In this document: piece after piece, positions 44,001 to 54,689 of the stretch | How positions within the stretch are numbered: position 1 is the stretch's first letter | How the letters are laid out: the number at the start of each line of letters is the position of its first letter | NCBI GenBank assembly: GCA_022410635.1 | Contig: JAJVDF010000194.1 | Coordinates: forward strand, 31,382 to 95,381 | Source: Tretioscincus oriximinensis | Taxonomy: Eukaryota > Chordata > Lepidosauria > Squamata > Gymnophthalmidae | Reading direction: 5' to 3' | DNA: 64,000 nucleotides | Notes under the pieces: model-generated | The model's input: the letters and a program-made list of their open reading frames with translations, nothing else | Told to the model about the DNA's origin: nothing | Database searches by the model: none | Program-made: the position numbers and the translations under genes

Positions 44001-45189
44001 TGTTTTATTTGATACTAGTGGGTAAGCCTGAAAAATCGGGCTTTGTGTGCATTACCAAAGCTGTATGGGGAAGGGCAACTTTGGAGTTCAAAGGAAAAAG
44101 AATGGTCAGGCCCCTTTAGCAGTTAAAGTGGCTNAAAGAGGGGTATCCAACGCTGGGGTGCTACATTTAAGAAAATTGATGAGTGAACCCTTTGCCCCAA
44201 CATCTCATATTTTTTGGACAATAATGGAAAACTGTTTTCAACAAAGTTATAACTACCTCATNGGACATTCTTTAACGGAATACATTAGATAACTTGAGAC
44301 TTCGAGGCTAGATGTAAAAATTCATTGGCTCTTGTCTCACAGAGAATTCTGGGAATTGTAGTAAGATCAGCACAGCAAAGACTGATGGGTCATGGGATGA
44401 GAATACCAGGTAATGTACGGGCAAAAAGACAGTTTGGAATATCGATAACTGGGAAGGTAATTAAAAGTAGGCTATTCCAGATTTAAAGATCGTGGGGAGA
44501 GAGGCTTATTCTTGGCTAGCTGTCCTCATGCTAGTCTAGCATAATGCAAACCCTATTCTGGGAATGCCATCCTGAGAATACCATTCTAATTTATATGGAA
44601 AAAANGGTAGCATGGATATAAAAATGTCTATAAAGTATTACATTATTTGATTTAAATTACAGATATTTACACAACATAGGCACACAGATTTTTAGAGCTG
44701 AAAAAACAGTGTATGCGGTTTGCAATAATCTTGGAAAAAGTCTTTTAAATAAATCAAGCAATCAGTTGTCCAGTATGTGAATAGCACACATTTGATTTGA
44801 CAGCAATGAAGTGAACAATATTTCACAGTAATTTCCTACAATTCAAACTGATGACCTGTACCTCTTGTTATTCTTCTTGATGCCAGATTTGAGAGATTCT
44901 GGCANTTTTTTCTATTCTGGAGGTTCAATTAGGAATAACCATTGAGCAGATGCAATAAATTCGCCTTGAAAGGCCACATGCACAATCTGCCTTGGGTTAA
45001 AATTCAGAAGACTATATCCAAACAAACTTTTCTGTAAAAGCTTTCCAGATGCTCCATTCTGTTTAAGTTGTCAGATCCCAAAAAAGTCTTTACTCTTCTC
45101 TATCAATCCATTCATCCTTTTCACTTTTAAGTGTCAAATGATTAATCAGAGGATAGGAAGTTTTATTAAAATGCATTTCAAAGGAAGTG
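41091..45189. other. Unassigned intronic DNA
   Basis: No exon or transposon end that I can support in this 4.1-kb stretch. At 44344-44362 the minus strand reads ACTACAATTCCCAGAATTC, close to the ZNF143/GFY-type motif. An AC/AT-rich low-complexity patch lies at 42484-42520. Confidence 0.4.
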
Positions 45190-45492
45190 AAAAGAAGATG
45201 ACTCCAGTTTTCATACCCTGCCCTTATCACCCAAAGGGACTCATAGCAGCTTAAAGGGTGAATTTTCACCTGAAGGCTTACATCTTATTCTGTCTTCCCC
45301 ACCAGATTAATGATGGTACTCATTTATCTAATTGAAATGCAAATTACAATTTACATCTCTTTCAAATAGCTGAGTTGGCTAGAGCTGCAGGCTAGTAGAA
45401 GGTGGTCACCCCTCCCCATGTCCGATACAGGGCCTCGAAACTCGATGTCTCAGATGAAAGACCATCTCTTTAACGACTATGCCATTCATGCC
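45190..45492 (-). mobile_element. tRNA-derived SINE, copy 4 (old)
   Basis: Reversed SINE with the full order of landmarks: CATACCCTGCCCTTATCACC, GGGACTCATAGCAGC, GAAGGCTTACATCTTATTCT, AGCTGAGTTGGCTAGAGCTG and CATGTCCGATACAGGGCC, and a head decayed to CTATGCCATTCATGCC. The (TTC)n tail is reduced to AAAAGAAGATG. It is the most diverged full-length copy here, hence probably the oldest. Confidence 0.7.
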
Positions 45493-46049
45493 TACAAATA
45501 AGTTGAGTTTTAATAAAGTAGGGAAAGGGATCCTTAAACAACATGCAGTTTTTCAAAACACAAAGTTTTTGATTGAAGCATTTCAGATATTATTTTGCTA
45601 CTTTATGGTAGAGTGAATCATTCGCTCGCTAATATACTGTACTTATCAGGAGAAAACCACAAATAGTAATTTGCAAACTCTGGTTCTTTTTTAATTCAGA
45701 ATTACATTTGTCTGCATTCTTTAAGAATAGAAATACATGTTTTCAGCACATTTGATAAACAAATAAATTTGCTATTTGCCTTATTTTTTCCATCCAAAGC
45801 AGCATTCATTTCGGAATAAGGGGGTTCACATGTACTGTGGTTACTTTTTAAAACCTCATACTCAGCAATATGAACGAGCCTTAAAAAAAACATGATTAAA
45901 TAAAAGATTCAAATGGCTTATATTTTGTATGTTAATTTCTCTAACCTCAAGTAAAGATGCAAGAACACTAATATGAACGTGGGCTTTATAATTAGAAACT
46001 GAATGGTGTACAATGAAAGTGTATTTGGCCTTTTAGCCATGGATGGAGT
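45493..46049. other. Unassigned intronic DNA
   Basis: AT-rich. Nothing recognised. Confidence 0.4.
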
Positions 46050-46166
46050 TAGGCTGACCAGATGACCCATTTTGGGGGGGGGTTGAAAACCCGTTTTTGG
46101 GGTGTCTCCCGGGGTTTTTTTGAGGAATAAAAATTAAAAAACAAAAGGGGTCATCTGGTCAGCCTA
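46050..46166. mobile_element. Short TAGGCTGACCAGAT MITE, copy 8 (one arm mostly deleted)
   Basis: Both outer ends are intact (TAGGCTGACCAGATGACCCA and AGGGGTCATCTGGTCAGCCTA). The left inner arm is complete (GGGGTGTCTCCCGGGG), but the mirror arm from the centre to the AGGGG has been removed, leaving 117 bp. GGAG sits on both sides next to the ends. Confidence 0.7.
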
Positions 46167-46799
46167 GGAGGGCTGGATGGTGAATATTTCTTTATTTCTG
46201 TCCTGTNCCTTTTGGGGGTCTTTTATGTGCTGTTTTCATTTGTCAAGGACTGCTGAAGATATTCAGGAGCTAGGTTTTAAGAAAATGAAACAGCACAAAA
46301 CTGTCTGGACTAATTGATTTTCAAGAGATTTTTTAAAGCACTGCAAGTGCTCACTTATTGTGCAACATGTAGAAGATTCAGTTAAAAATAAAGATGCATG
46401 AATCAGAGATCTAGAATTACCCTGGTTTTCTATTTAAAACAGTAGCAAAATGGTAAGTTTTTATAGTCCACCAATTTAAGGATAAATAAATGTTTGAGTT
46501 CTGATATCTTTTTTTGCTTTTTTGCTGTATTATCAGAGGAATTAAAAGATCTGCCTCTTTTTTTGTGGTGCTAAATTGTCAAAGGGGACGATTTTTTTGC
46601 AATCAAAGAAAAAATAGTGAATTAACAGAAGTAGGGCTGGAAATTATTGATGAAATGATTACATTCCTGTCTGTCTTTGCTTCAGTAAGTTCATCCATGT
46701 AGTGAACAAGAACCTGATTATTTGCTGACAGTACAGAAAAAGCAAATTCAATAAATTGAACTATTTGTTGAATAATGGAAGATTGTTACTGGGAAACAA
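46167..46799. other. Unassigned intronic DNA
   Basis: Nothing recognised. Confidence 0.4.
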
Positions 46800-47180
46800 G
46801 GCCACCCTCTTCAAGTATTCTATACTTCCCCCACTATGGTGTCAGGGCAGCATACAAAATTGAACTATAAAACTAACAAATAAAATAATATAAAATAAAC
46901 AATCAAACAAAAGATGGTGGCAAAGGAACACAGCCACAATAAATAACATGAACACTTATTCTTTCAAAGCTTGGAAGAGCAGATGTAGTTTCACTAGATG
47001 TCTGAAAGAAGCAACATTGATGGTTTGGTGAGTCTCATTCAGAAAGCAATTCTATAAAAGAGGAGCCACCACAGAGAGTACCCTATTCATGATACTTATC
47101 TCATGGAACATTCTGAGGGATAATAGAGCCAGCAGTGTTTGAAAAGTGAAAGGCAGGTCTGTAAGGGGAAGACACATCTT
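46800..47180 (-). repeat. Probable L2-like 3' UTR remnant
   Basis: GGGCAGCATACAAAATTGAA followed by repeated AATAAAATAATATAAAATAA, then AGAGGAGCCACCACAGAGAG, resembles the reversed 3' region of the L2-like family (compare AGAGTGTGAGAGCCACCACA at 50262-50281). No coding match survives, so the call rests on layout. Confidence 0.35.
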
Positions 47181-47231
47181 CAGGAAAGGCTGCAAGTATC
47201 AAAAAGAACTAAAATGTTCCTAGGTCTTTGA

Positions 47232-47560
47232 GGCTGCGTTCACACAACAAGCTAAAAACCGGAATAAAGCCATATTCCGGAATAGAGCAATCTCGTGCAC
47301 AAATGCCTCTGCCCACTTTCGCGGGCTGCTGCTGCCATCGTTGGAGGATCGTTTGCCTCCTCCTTGAAGCCAGTCTGTCAGCAGCAGCTCCCGAAAGCAG
47401 GCGGAGGTCTGGCTAGAGGAAATTCTTCTGAAGCAAAGAGGGTGCAGAGACATTCTGCTGGCCCCATCCATACGGGGCATAGCTCTGGGTAACATTTTGA
47501 GACATTTTGGCATGTGGATGGCCTAGCTCTGTCCCAAAATGTTACTCAAAACTAGACTAA
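47232..47560. mobile_element. GGCTGCATCCACA-family MITE, GC-rich interior
   Basis: Begins GGCTGCGTTCACACAACAAG and ends with GCATGTGGATGGCCTAGCTC and TGTCCCAAAATGTTACTC, which aligns with GCATGTGGATGGCCAAGCTC and TGTGACCCAAAAT at 58764-58811. The terminal inverted repeat on the right is lost. The interior (47310-47480) is noticeably GC- and CpG-richer than the surroundings. No ORF with family similarity. Confidence 0.45.
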
Positions 47561-47745
47561 AATATGCATATTAATCAAGTTTATATCTCTGGTTGATTAT
47601 GTGGAATTGAAAATAAGCCTATAGTATGTTGTATTTGCGAAGATCAAACTGGAATATAGGTCNAAGGGCATGTTTCCTGGATAGAATTTGAGCCTGCATT
47701 TTTTTCTTCTTCTACATTTTATTTGAAGAATACAATACTTAGTTA

Positions 47746-47904
47746 ATTTCAGAGAAATAGCCGTGTCAGTCTAGCAGAAAGTCCAGCAAAGGAGTTAGCA
47801 GCACTTTGAGACGAACTTGAGAAAAGTGGTTGACGTGTCTACGAAAGCTTAGGCCAACCACTTTTCTCAAGTTAGTCTCAAAGTGCTGCTAGCTCCTTTG
47901 CTGG
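47746..47904 (-). mobile_element. Penelope-type fold-back element, copy 3
   Basis: Exactly bounded by a 14-bp target duplication ACAATACTTAGTTA (47732-47745 and 47905-47918). The tail comes first (TTTCAGAGAAATAGCCGTGT, CAGTCTAGCAGAAAGTCC), then arms AGCAAAGGAGTTAGCAGCAC...GAGAAAAGTGGTTG and ACGTGTCTACGAAAGCTTAG...GCTAGCTCCTTTGCT. About 30 bp of the left arm next to the centre is missing, so the hairpin has an asymmetric loop. Same orientation as the copy at 28185. Confidence 0.85.
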
Positions 47905-47918
47905 ACAATACTTAGTTA

Positions 47919-49633
47919 TTTGGTATAAATTTCTTATAAAGAAGTACCAACTAGATAAATGAATTTTCATCACCCTGTAGTGTTTCTAATGAAGAACCTG
48001 TAGCATTTATCTTCCTCAATTGCACCTTGATTGCATTGACTTTGGTCTCTGTCAGCAACCTAATCGTTAATCAGAGTTGACGACACACCTCCCAGGATCG
48101 ACGATGATGCCACTGCCGCCATCACTGGTGGTGGCAACAACAACACTTTCCCATGCTTGGACCCCTTTTGGGTTCCACTCGGGACTGGCGCGAGGCCCCA
48201 CTTCTCCTGGCAGGCAGGCTATTGCCCTCCTGCCACAATTGCACAAGCAATCCGGTAGAATGTACGGGAAAATGTCACAATCTGCCACCTCATTTGGACT
48301 TCACAATATAGAATACATCTCCGAATAGAGGGCCTGTGATTCACTTGCCACTGCAGACTATGGCAGGGCCATTGTCTCTGAAATATTCTCTCCTGACATA
48401 TTTTGATTGCATTCAGATCGCTTGTCTACCAACTGCAAAATTCTTTTCCATTCAGACTTCGCTCCATGAATTAATTCCTTTTTCTGTTTTGCTTCTCCCA
48501 CTCAATACCTTTACATACTTATGTTTTAACTGTTTTTCATGCCAACTGCTTTGACACTCTATATGTTTTGAACACTGTAAATATGTAGCATCATCTTGGG
48601 ACAAACCTGCTACTGCCTTCTAGGCATTTCTGATTCCTTCATGAGCAAGGGCTCCCTGTTTCTGGAATCCTCTTCACAAAACAACTTCAACAGAATCTCG
48701 GAAAGCCCCCAATATATTTAAGCATTCAAGCAGTTTTGTCAAGCTTCCCCTGCTTATCTCACAAAGACAGAAAACAACCATTTTAACTCAGCTCTTCAGT
48801 TGGACCCAGTAGACCTTTTGCTCTCTTCTCTTCATTCTGAGATTGAAACAATGTTCCACATCTATTGAAGCTTCTTTTTTTTAGGCTAAGATAGGTTGGT
48901 TCCTTTCAGAATGGTTTGTATGTGTTGTTGGATAAATTTGGTGTTGGGGTGGAGAAGAGAAAAATTAAACAGCTACCTGGCCATCACCACGATTCCCATG
49001 GACTGCAATGAATTAGAATTCAAAAATGTGAAATTCTAGGAATTTAACCTTAATGAATAACAAAGGTTAACTGTAATTTTATCAGCAAAGGGACCATGAG
49101 CTGTAAGCCTATTTCATTAGATGTATGGAGTAAAGATCAAGGGACAAGCTTATATAGGCAAATTATATGTGTCGTTAAGGCTTTGGTTTTGAATAGAGGT
49201 GCAAACATTTCAGTGTTGTCATGTAGAATGAAGCTGGTAGTGAACCAAAAAAAAGATGTGATGAAAAATCCAAGGTAGTGTTACCACATTTCAAGTATGG
49301 TAACTTAGGAGCCCAGGAGCTTTACCCATTCAGTTTTAATTTCTTATAACTATTTTTGGTGTTACGTCACAGAAGATCTTTTGCATCTTGAGGCTGGAGA
49401 CAGGAAGGTAGAAATTTGGGCCCGTACTAAGACATTTAGTTTATTGTTAAAGTTGATCTTTTTAAATATCATAACCTAATTTCTCTATGTTACAGTCTTG
49501 GCTTAAAAATCTGTGTATGAATCTTAAATCCTATGGCTTCTTGCCAGAACATCTGATTACTGTTAAATTTTGAAAGTCAAATTCTTCCTAAAAAACACAA
49601 TACCTGCTATGCTGAACACCAAAATGATCTGAG

Positions 49634-49637
<4 letters not shown>
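47919..49637. other. Intronic DNA with a CpG-rich block at 48070-48265
   Basis: The block from 48070 to about 48265 (GACGACACACC, ATCGACGATG, CTGCCGCC, TCGGGACTGGCGCGAGGCC) is far richer in G+C and CpG than the kilobases around it. No exon, ORF family or transposon end was recognised in it. The remainder is ordinary AT-rich DNA. Confidence 0.45.
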
Positions 49638-49668
<31 letters not shown>

Positions 49669-49872
49669 NNNNNNNNNNNNNNNAGTAAGAGTAAGAGTAA
49701 GAGTAAGAGTAAGAGTAAGAGTAAGAGTAAGAGTAAGAGTAAGAGTAAGAGTAAGAGTAAGAGTAAGAGTAAGAGTAACCGTAACCGTAACCGTAACCGT
49801 AACCGTAACCGTAACCGTAACCGTAACCGTAACCGTAACCGTAACCGTAACCGTAACCGTAACCGTAACCGT
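49638..49872. repeat. Compound microsatellite: (AAT)n, (AGTAAG)n, (CCGTAA)n
   Basis: (AAT)n from about 49638, an N gap at 49669-49683, then AGTAAG repeats (49684-49778, about 15 units) that switch abruptly to CCGTAA repeats (49779-49872, about 15 units). Both units have period six and share the GTAA core. The minus strand of the second tract is (GGTTAC)n, one base from the vertebrate telomere unit. Very uniform arrays. The ORF-like frames through it are repeat artefacts. Confidence 0.9.
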
Positions 49873-50004
49873 AGTCACTGTAGCATGCCATTGACCACAG
49901 TTAGTGCAGTCTTTTTGCACAAACTGAGGGTGTGATCTACTGTGTGATTCTTTACGTAGACTGCATCCTGCATCCTATTATTTCCTCATCGTATAATTTG
50001 GTAG

Positions 50005-50410
50005 GTGTTTATTTATTTAGGAATTTATATCTTGCCTTTCACCAAAGATCCCAGGGCAGGTAACAGAATATTAAAAGCAACTCAAAGAACACATTAATAA
50101 AACATTTTAAAGAGCCATACCCTCCCTCCCTCCCCCTGGAAGGACAAATGCAGAGGGGAGCTAGAAGTCAAAAGCCTGGCTGAAGAGGTATGTTTTTACC
50201 AGTTGCTGAAACCTACACAGCGTAGGTGCTAAGTGACCCTCTAGAGGGAGGCTCTTCCAGAGTGTGAGAGCCACCACAGTGAAGACTGTCTTATGTGCTG
50301 TTATCCCCTGCATCTCTGCAAAAGGAGGAACTATCAGAAGCCCTCCTCTCAATCTTCTTATGATCTTAGAGCACTAGCCAGGCCCAAGCCATTCATGACT
50401 AGTTTGATTC
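50005..50410 (-). repeat. L2-like LINE, 3' end
   Basis: On the minus strand 50290-50161 reads TLWKSLPLEGHLAPTLCRF followed by VKTYLFSQAFDF, the LWNSLP...LKT-LF-AF C-terminal signature of L2-clade reverse transcriptases. The 3' UTR then ends at about 50010 with a GGCAAGATATAAATTCCTAA tail and AAATAAATAAAC. It is 5' truncated. Same family type as 54225 and the fragment at the window start. Confidence 0.65.
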
Positions 50411-50424
50411 TTTCCAAAGGCCAT

Positions 50425-50725
50425 GGCTGTATCCACACAGTGTAGTGATGTCTGCATAGGAGTGCCTTCCCAGCGGTTTGTTAGTGACGTAGTCGCTACA
50501 AACCTGCCATGCTGCGGGTTAAATGAGAGCTGATTTAACCCATGGCATTGTTTTTGAATGTGATCAGGGCAGGGNGAGCGGAGGGAAAGCTGCTCTCGGC
50601 CAATCAGAGGCCAGCACTTCCCTCCTTTTGCCCACCTCTGGCTGCCACCATGTGATACATGCAGACGGCCAGCCAACAGCGCGATCAGATAAACCCACTT
50701 TTTAGCTCTTCTTGTGGATGCAGCC
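50425..50725. mobile_element. GGCTGCATCCACA-family MITE, 301 bp
   Basis: GGCTGTATCCACACAG at the left and CTTGTGGATGCAGCC at the right are inverted repeats of about 15 bp. The interior is GC-richer than its flanks (AACCTGCCATGCTGCGGGTT, CTCTCGGCCAATCAGAGG), with a CCAAT-type palindrome near 50599. No transposase. The ends resemble widespread vertebrate hAT/Harbinger-type MITEs; the class is not settled. Confidence 0.6.
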
Positions 50726-53280
50726 CTAGAATCATTAGCAATACCAATGCAGAAAATGTGCTGCATTGTTTTCATTACACAGCATGATATCATAGCTGTC
50801 GGTTCCTGGTTGATGTTGCCCAATTCTGCATTGAGTTCCTTCCAAGGATGATATAATGTATCGGTGTTAGATTTGNGTTGTGGCTGACCATGTTGTTGCT
50901 ATTTTCAGTTTAAAGTATGAAAATACTTAAATATGACAGTCTGCNCCCTGTCATATTTTATAAATTAAGAACCAAGTGAAGAAGAAATAATAGTTGTCAG
51001 GCAGGGATGTAGGGTGAGTTTGGAAGAGAAATGAACCTTTGCTACAATATGCCCTATGCAGCATAAAATAAAATTACCATGCATGTGTTTCAGTGCTTTA
51101 TGAAACTGGACAACCATAAAGTGAACTATAGCAACCCCATCTGATTTCTCTGTGGGTTCCTTGTTTATTCTATTTTCANTCCTTTTCTCTTAATATGTGT
51201 AAAGTTTTAGCATGTGTCTCTGTTAAAGGGCCGTATGAATGCAGGTTTTTAAACCACACCAAAGGTAGTGTTTCATCACCCTTTGTGAAGCTGCTTGCTT
51301 TTATTTAAAGGACACATTCCTGACCTACCTTAATGTCATTGAGTGCATGCAAGGAGTGGTCTAAGAAACTGCAGTGCAGCAGCAAGCAATGGCAGGTTTT
51401 GATGATGTACATTGAGCTCTGCACACGTTGCGTCCCCATTCCCTCAGGCACCTTGGCCATGCTGTTAAGCAAAATAAAAGAGATTTCCCCTTCTGTGCAT
51501 TTTCCCCTTTGAGTATTGTACCAATGCCGAAGCTGCTTATCATTTTTATCACATTGCTTGGTATCCTGCAGTGGGAAAGATGTGAAGCTATTGAAAATTG
51601 CAGAGCTTAGCGATTCTATATTGTGGCGTCTGAAATAAATGTTGCATTGCCCCTTTCCACCCAGTTGCTTTCCTTTCAATTGTGGAAGGAAAAGTGTCAG
51701 AATTAAAGGATTCAGTGCATACTTAAAAACAAATAGAATACTTAATTGCTCTATCTTTTGCACAATGCAGATCATTTTGAAACTCCATTTATGGAGTCCA
51801 CAGAAAAACCTTAGGAAAGAAGAAACCTGAATCAGAATACGTGATTTATACAAAAGAGATTAAAAAATCTCTTTGCCTCTCATCATGTTTTGAGTCTCTT
51901 CAATTGGCATGGAAAAATACTAATTTTTTTTAGCCCGTTAAATCCAGGCATCCTCCCAGTGCAGCTTGGAAAGAGGTTATCATACAGGTCTTTCATAAAT
52001 GCCCAATAATTATCAATATGCAGCTGAGCAAAAACCCAAACATCACTTGCTCCAGTATTGTGGAACAGGTATGAGAAAATCTTTTTCCGGCCAGAAGCCA
52101 TAGTCAAGGGCCATATTCCCTCTCCATCCTGAGGCCACACCCCCACACAGTCTAGACCATGACCCCTCTACTCCCCAGTCCCACAAAACCACAGACTTTT
52201 CAGTGTTCCACTACCCCCTCACCTCTCTTCTTTTCACATTTTAATAAAATGAGGGACCATTTCACTTCATGTTTTAAGGATCCAAAATAAGGAACTATTG
52301 TGTATCCAGGGAGGATGTATAGTTGCTCCAGGAGCATGCTGTGGACTGAACCAAGTGGTTCTGTGGGCCACATTTGTCCTCTGGGCCCTAGATTCCCCCC
52401 CCCCTACTCTTACTGTAGAAGGAGGACTGTGTTTGCTTCACTTTTTTTAAAATCTGACTTGTTGGAGAAGGGTTGGCAGTGAATCAACACAGCATTAGGT
52501 CTGTCTGCCAACCAAACCGTCAGTGCAATTGGATCATGCCAACTTTTTTTTTACTGAGTTTGGTGGCTTCCTTTTGGAGTTAGTGCTCAAAAGTGAAGAC
52601 TTCATAGAAACAATGGGATTGAACTAAACTAGCCATTTTGTTGAAAGTACAAATGGCTATTTAGACTTTCAAATGAGAGGTGAGAGTGCTTTTAGTACAG
52701 TGAGTCTTGTTTGTTTTCTTCCTGGAAACATCTCTGTTTTGGGAAAAAAAGAAACCAAAATCTTTTGAATCAGAAGCTAACATGAACTTTTGTATGTGGT
52801 CCATATAAGGCCGCACTATATCCTTTGATCCCTTCCTTCTTAACTCCATTATTTTTCTGCTGTTGTGTAGCAGAAAGGGACTGTAAGACCTGCATTATGC
52901 AACCTTTTCCCAGCCTGGTAGATCTTAGGTTAGTATTGTGTTCTCATTTAGCAAAAATATTCATTCGTTAGTCATTCATTGCAGTTGTGTTTAAGGTCAA
53001 GAGGAGATACATCTGGATTAATCTGAAGGCATTTTGAAATATAACAGTTCCTTTAAATTCACATATTATTTGTGGATTTGGGGTTTGGCTTTGTGTCCCT
53101 CCTTCCCCCCCCCCTCCCCCGGTACACCTGTAAGAATGTCTGCATCCTTTTGCATTCTTGGGAAAGTGCTGGCAATTTGCTCTTCCAGGTGGAAATTCCC
53201 TACAATTCCCAGTATGTGAGAAAATACTTCCCCCCCCCAAGACTTTACATGGCTATATTTTGAAACAAATTACCTTCTAA
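50726..53280. other. Unassigned intronic DNA
   Basis: No exon recognised. A 182-codon open frame on the minus strand (51853-51305) carries no family signature. Poly-C and poly-T runs occur at 52397-52405, 52540 and 53107-53120. Confidence 0.4.
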
Positions 53281-53388
53281 AAACATAGCAAATCCTCTAC
53301 TGGATCAGACATGTGGCTCATTTATTCCAGCAACCTATGCTTATGGTGGCAACCAATTACCTACAAAACCCATTAATAAGCACAAATA
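53281..53388 (-). repeat. CR1-L3-like LINE 3' tip, first of two in tandem
   Basis: AAACATAGCAAATCCTCTAC, TGGATCAGACATGTGGCTCA and GTGGCAACCAATTACC match the start of the reversed LINE tail (compare AACATAAGAGCCACACTGGA at 14589). Only the last 100 or so bases of the element are present. Confidence 0.5.
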
Positions 53389-53600
53389 TACATAAGAGGA
53401 CCCTGCTGAATGAGCCCATCTAGTCCTGTATTCTGTCCCTGGGCATCCTCAAGCAGAAGAAGGAAAAATCTTCATCTATTCTCAGCTCCCTGCAAATGAT
53501 TCTTCAGGAATATTGCCTGTTGCTCCATTCCAGAGGCAGTATCCTAACAGCTAGCATTTACGAGTGCTCTGACTCCTTTATCAGAGAAAGTTATATGGCT
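53389..53600 (-). repeat. CR1-L3-like LINE 3' UTR fragment, second in tandem
   Basis: Starts again with ACATAAGAGGACCCTGCTGA and ATGAGCCCATCTAGTCCTGT, then CTGCAAATGATTCTTCAGGA, ATTGCCTGTTGCTCCATTCC and AGCATTTACGAG, in the same order as 14587-14800. Immediately follows another copy of the same tip in the same orientation. Confidence 0.65.
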
Positions 53601-54224
53601 ACTTGGGCTAGTATTCGTAGCCTTGTCAATTCTTTTGCAATACTTTGTTCAATCTCTTTTGCAGCTTTCAGAGTGGAATAATACTACAACTTACAGAGAG
53701 ATCCAAAATTTAATTATGTGCTTTGTGGACAAAAAGATCCTTTTGTGCGTGAACTGGTTCTTCTAGTTTCAGCTACATTGAATGACCCCAAGGTCTGAAG
53801 TTTCCTAATGAGAAATATATACCCACATTGTTTCTTTCACTTGCCTGAACTTTAAACTAAAGCTGCATTCATTTTTATGGTGTTAAATCTTGGCTTTCTT
53901 CTGAATAGCTCCCTCATTTTTTTCCTTCTTGTCCCCACAATCCTATAAAGGTAGGATGGGCTCACGGTGCAATGCAATCAGTTACACCTAANAAGTGGTC
54001 CTCTCAGAAAGACAGATTTCATCCTGCATTTGGCTTATTTTAGAAAAGTAACCTCTTCAGCATTTGGGATTTCATATCTCCCAAGGTGTTTGTTTCTATA
54101 ATTTGGATTGAGCAGGGAAACAACATAAGCAAAGAGGCAAGGGTTTTTCACTGTGGCCAATCCGTGGTAAGCACCCATAGTTAGGGCAGGTATTGGCAGA
54201 ATTGAAGTAAGGAAATTTTAAGAT
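53601..54224. other. Unassigned intronic DNA
   Basis: Nothing recognised. Confidence 0.4.
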
Positions 54225-54620
54225 AGATTATTTATTTGTTTATTTATTTACATTTATACCCTGCCCCATACCCGAAGTTCTCGGGGCGGCAACAGCAAAA
54301 AGCACATAATTTACATTTTAAAACAGTACAATCAGTATCTGAAGGTGAAGGGAAGAGAAAATCCACAGCATTTCTTCAACCAAAGGTTAGGTTGAAGAGG
54401 TGCGTCTTTAAGGACCTTCTAAAAGAATACAATGATGACGACAGACGCACCTCAAGGGGGAGATTATTCCAAAGACTGGGGGCAACTACTTAGAATGCCC
54501 TACCCCGGGTTCCCACACCATTGACTGTTGAAAGAGGTGGTACAACCAGGAGGGCCTTCCCTGCAAATCTTAAAGCACGGGTAGGTTGACATGGGAGAAG
54601 GCATTCCTTCAGAAACTGCT
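54225..54620 (-). repeat. L2-like LINE, C-terminus and 3' UTR
   Basis: On the minus strand the stretch near 54480-54370 reads FGNNLPLEVRLSSSLYSF then RSLKTHLFNLTFG and a stop, the C-terminal L2-clade signature. The 3' UTR ends TTGCCGCCCCGAGAACTTCG, GGGCAGGGTATAAATG and (TAAA)n at 54228. The tail matches that of the + strand copy at the window start. It is 5' truncated and its 5' side meets the L1 at about 54690. Confidence 0.7.
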
Positions 54621-54689
54621 TGAAAGACATTTTAGGATGCTTTTTAAAAAATGGATCATTGAAGAAAAAAGGGATGATTGAAAGTCATT

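Noticed and set aside
49779..49872. Interstitial telomere array
   Set aside because: The unit is GGTTAC, not GGTTAG; one base differs in every repeat, so it is a different satellite motif.
49588..49920. Long open frames of TVTVTV and YGYGYG residues
   Set aside because: These are translations of the hexanucleotide microsatellite, not a protein.
51305..51853. 182-codon open frame on the minus strand
   Set aside because: Composition looks like translated intron, several overlapping frames are open at once, and no family signature is present.
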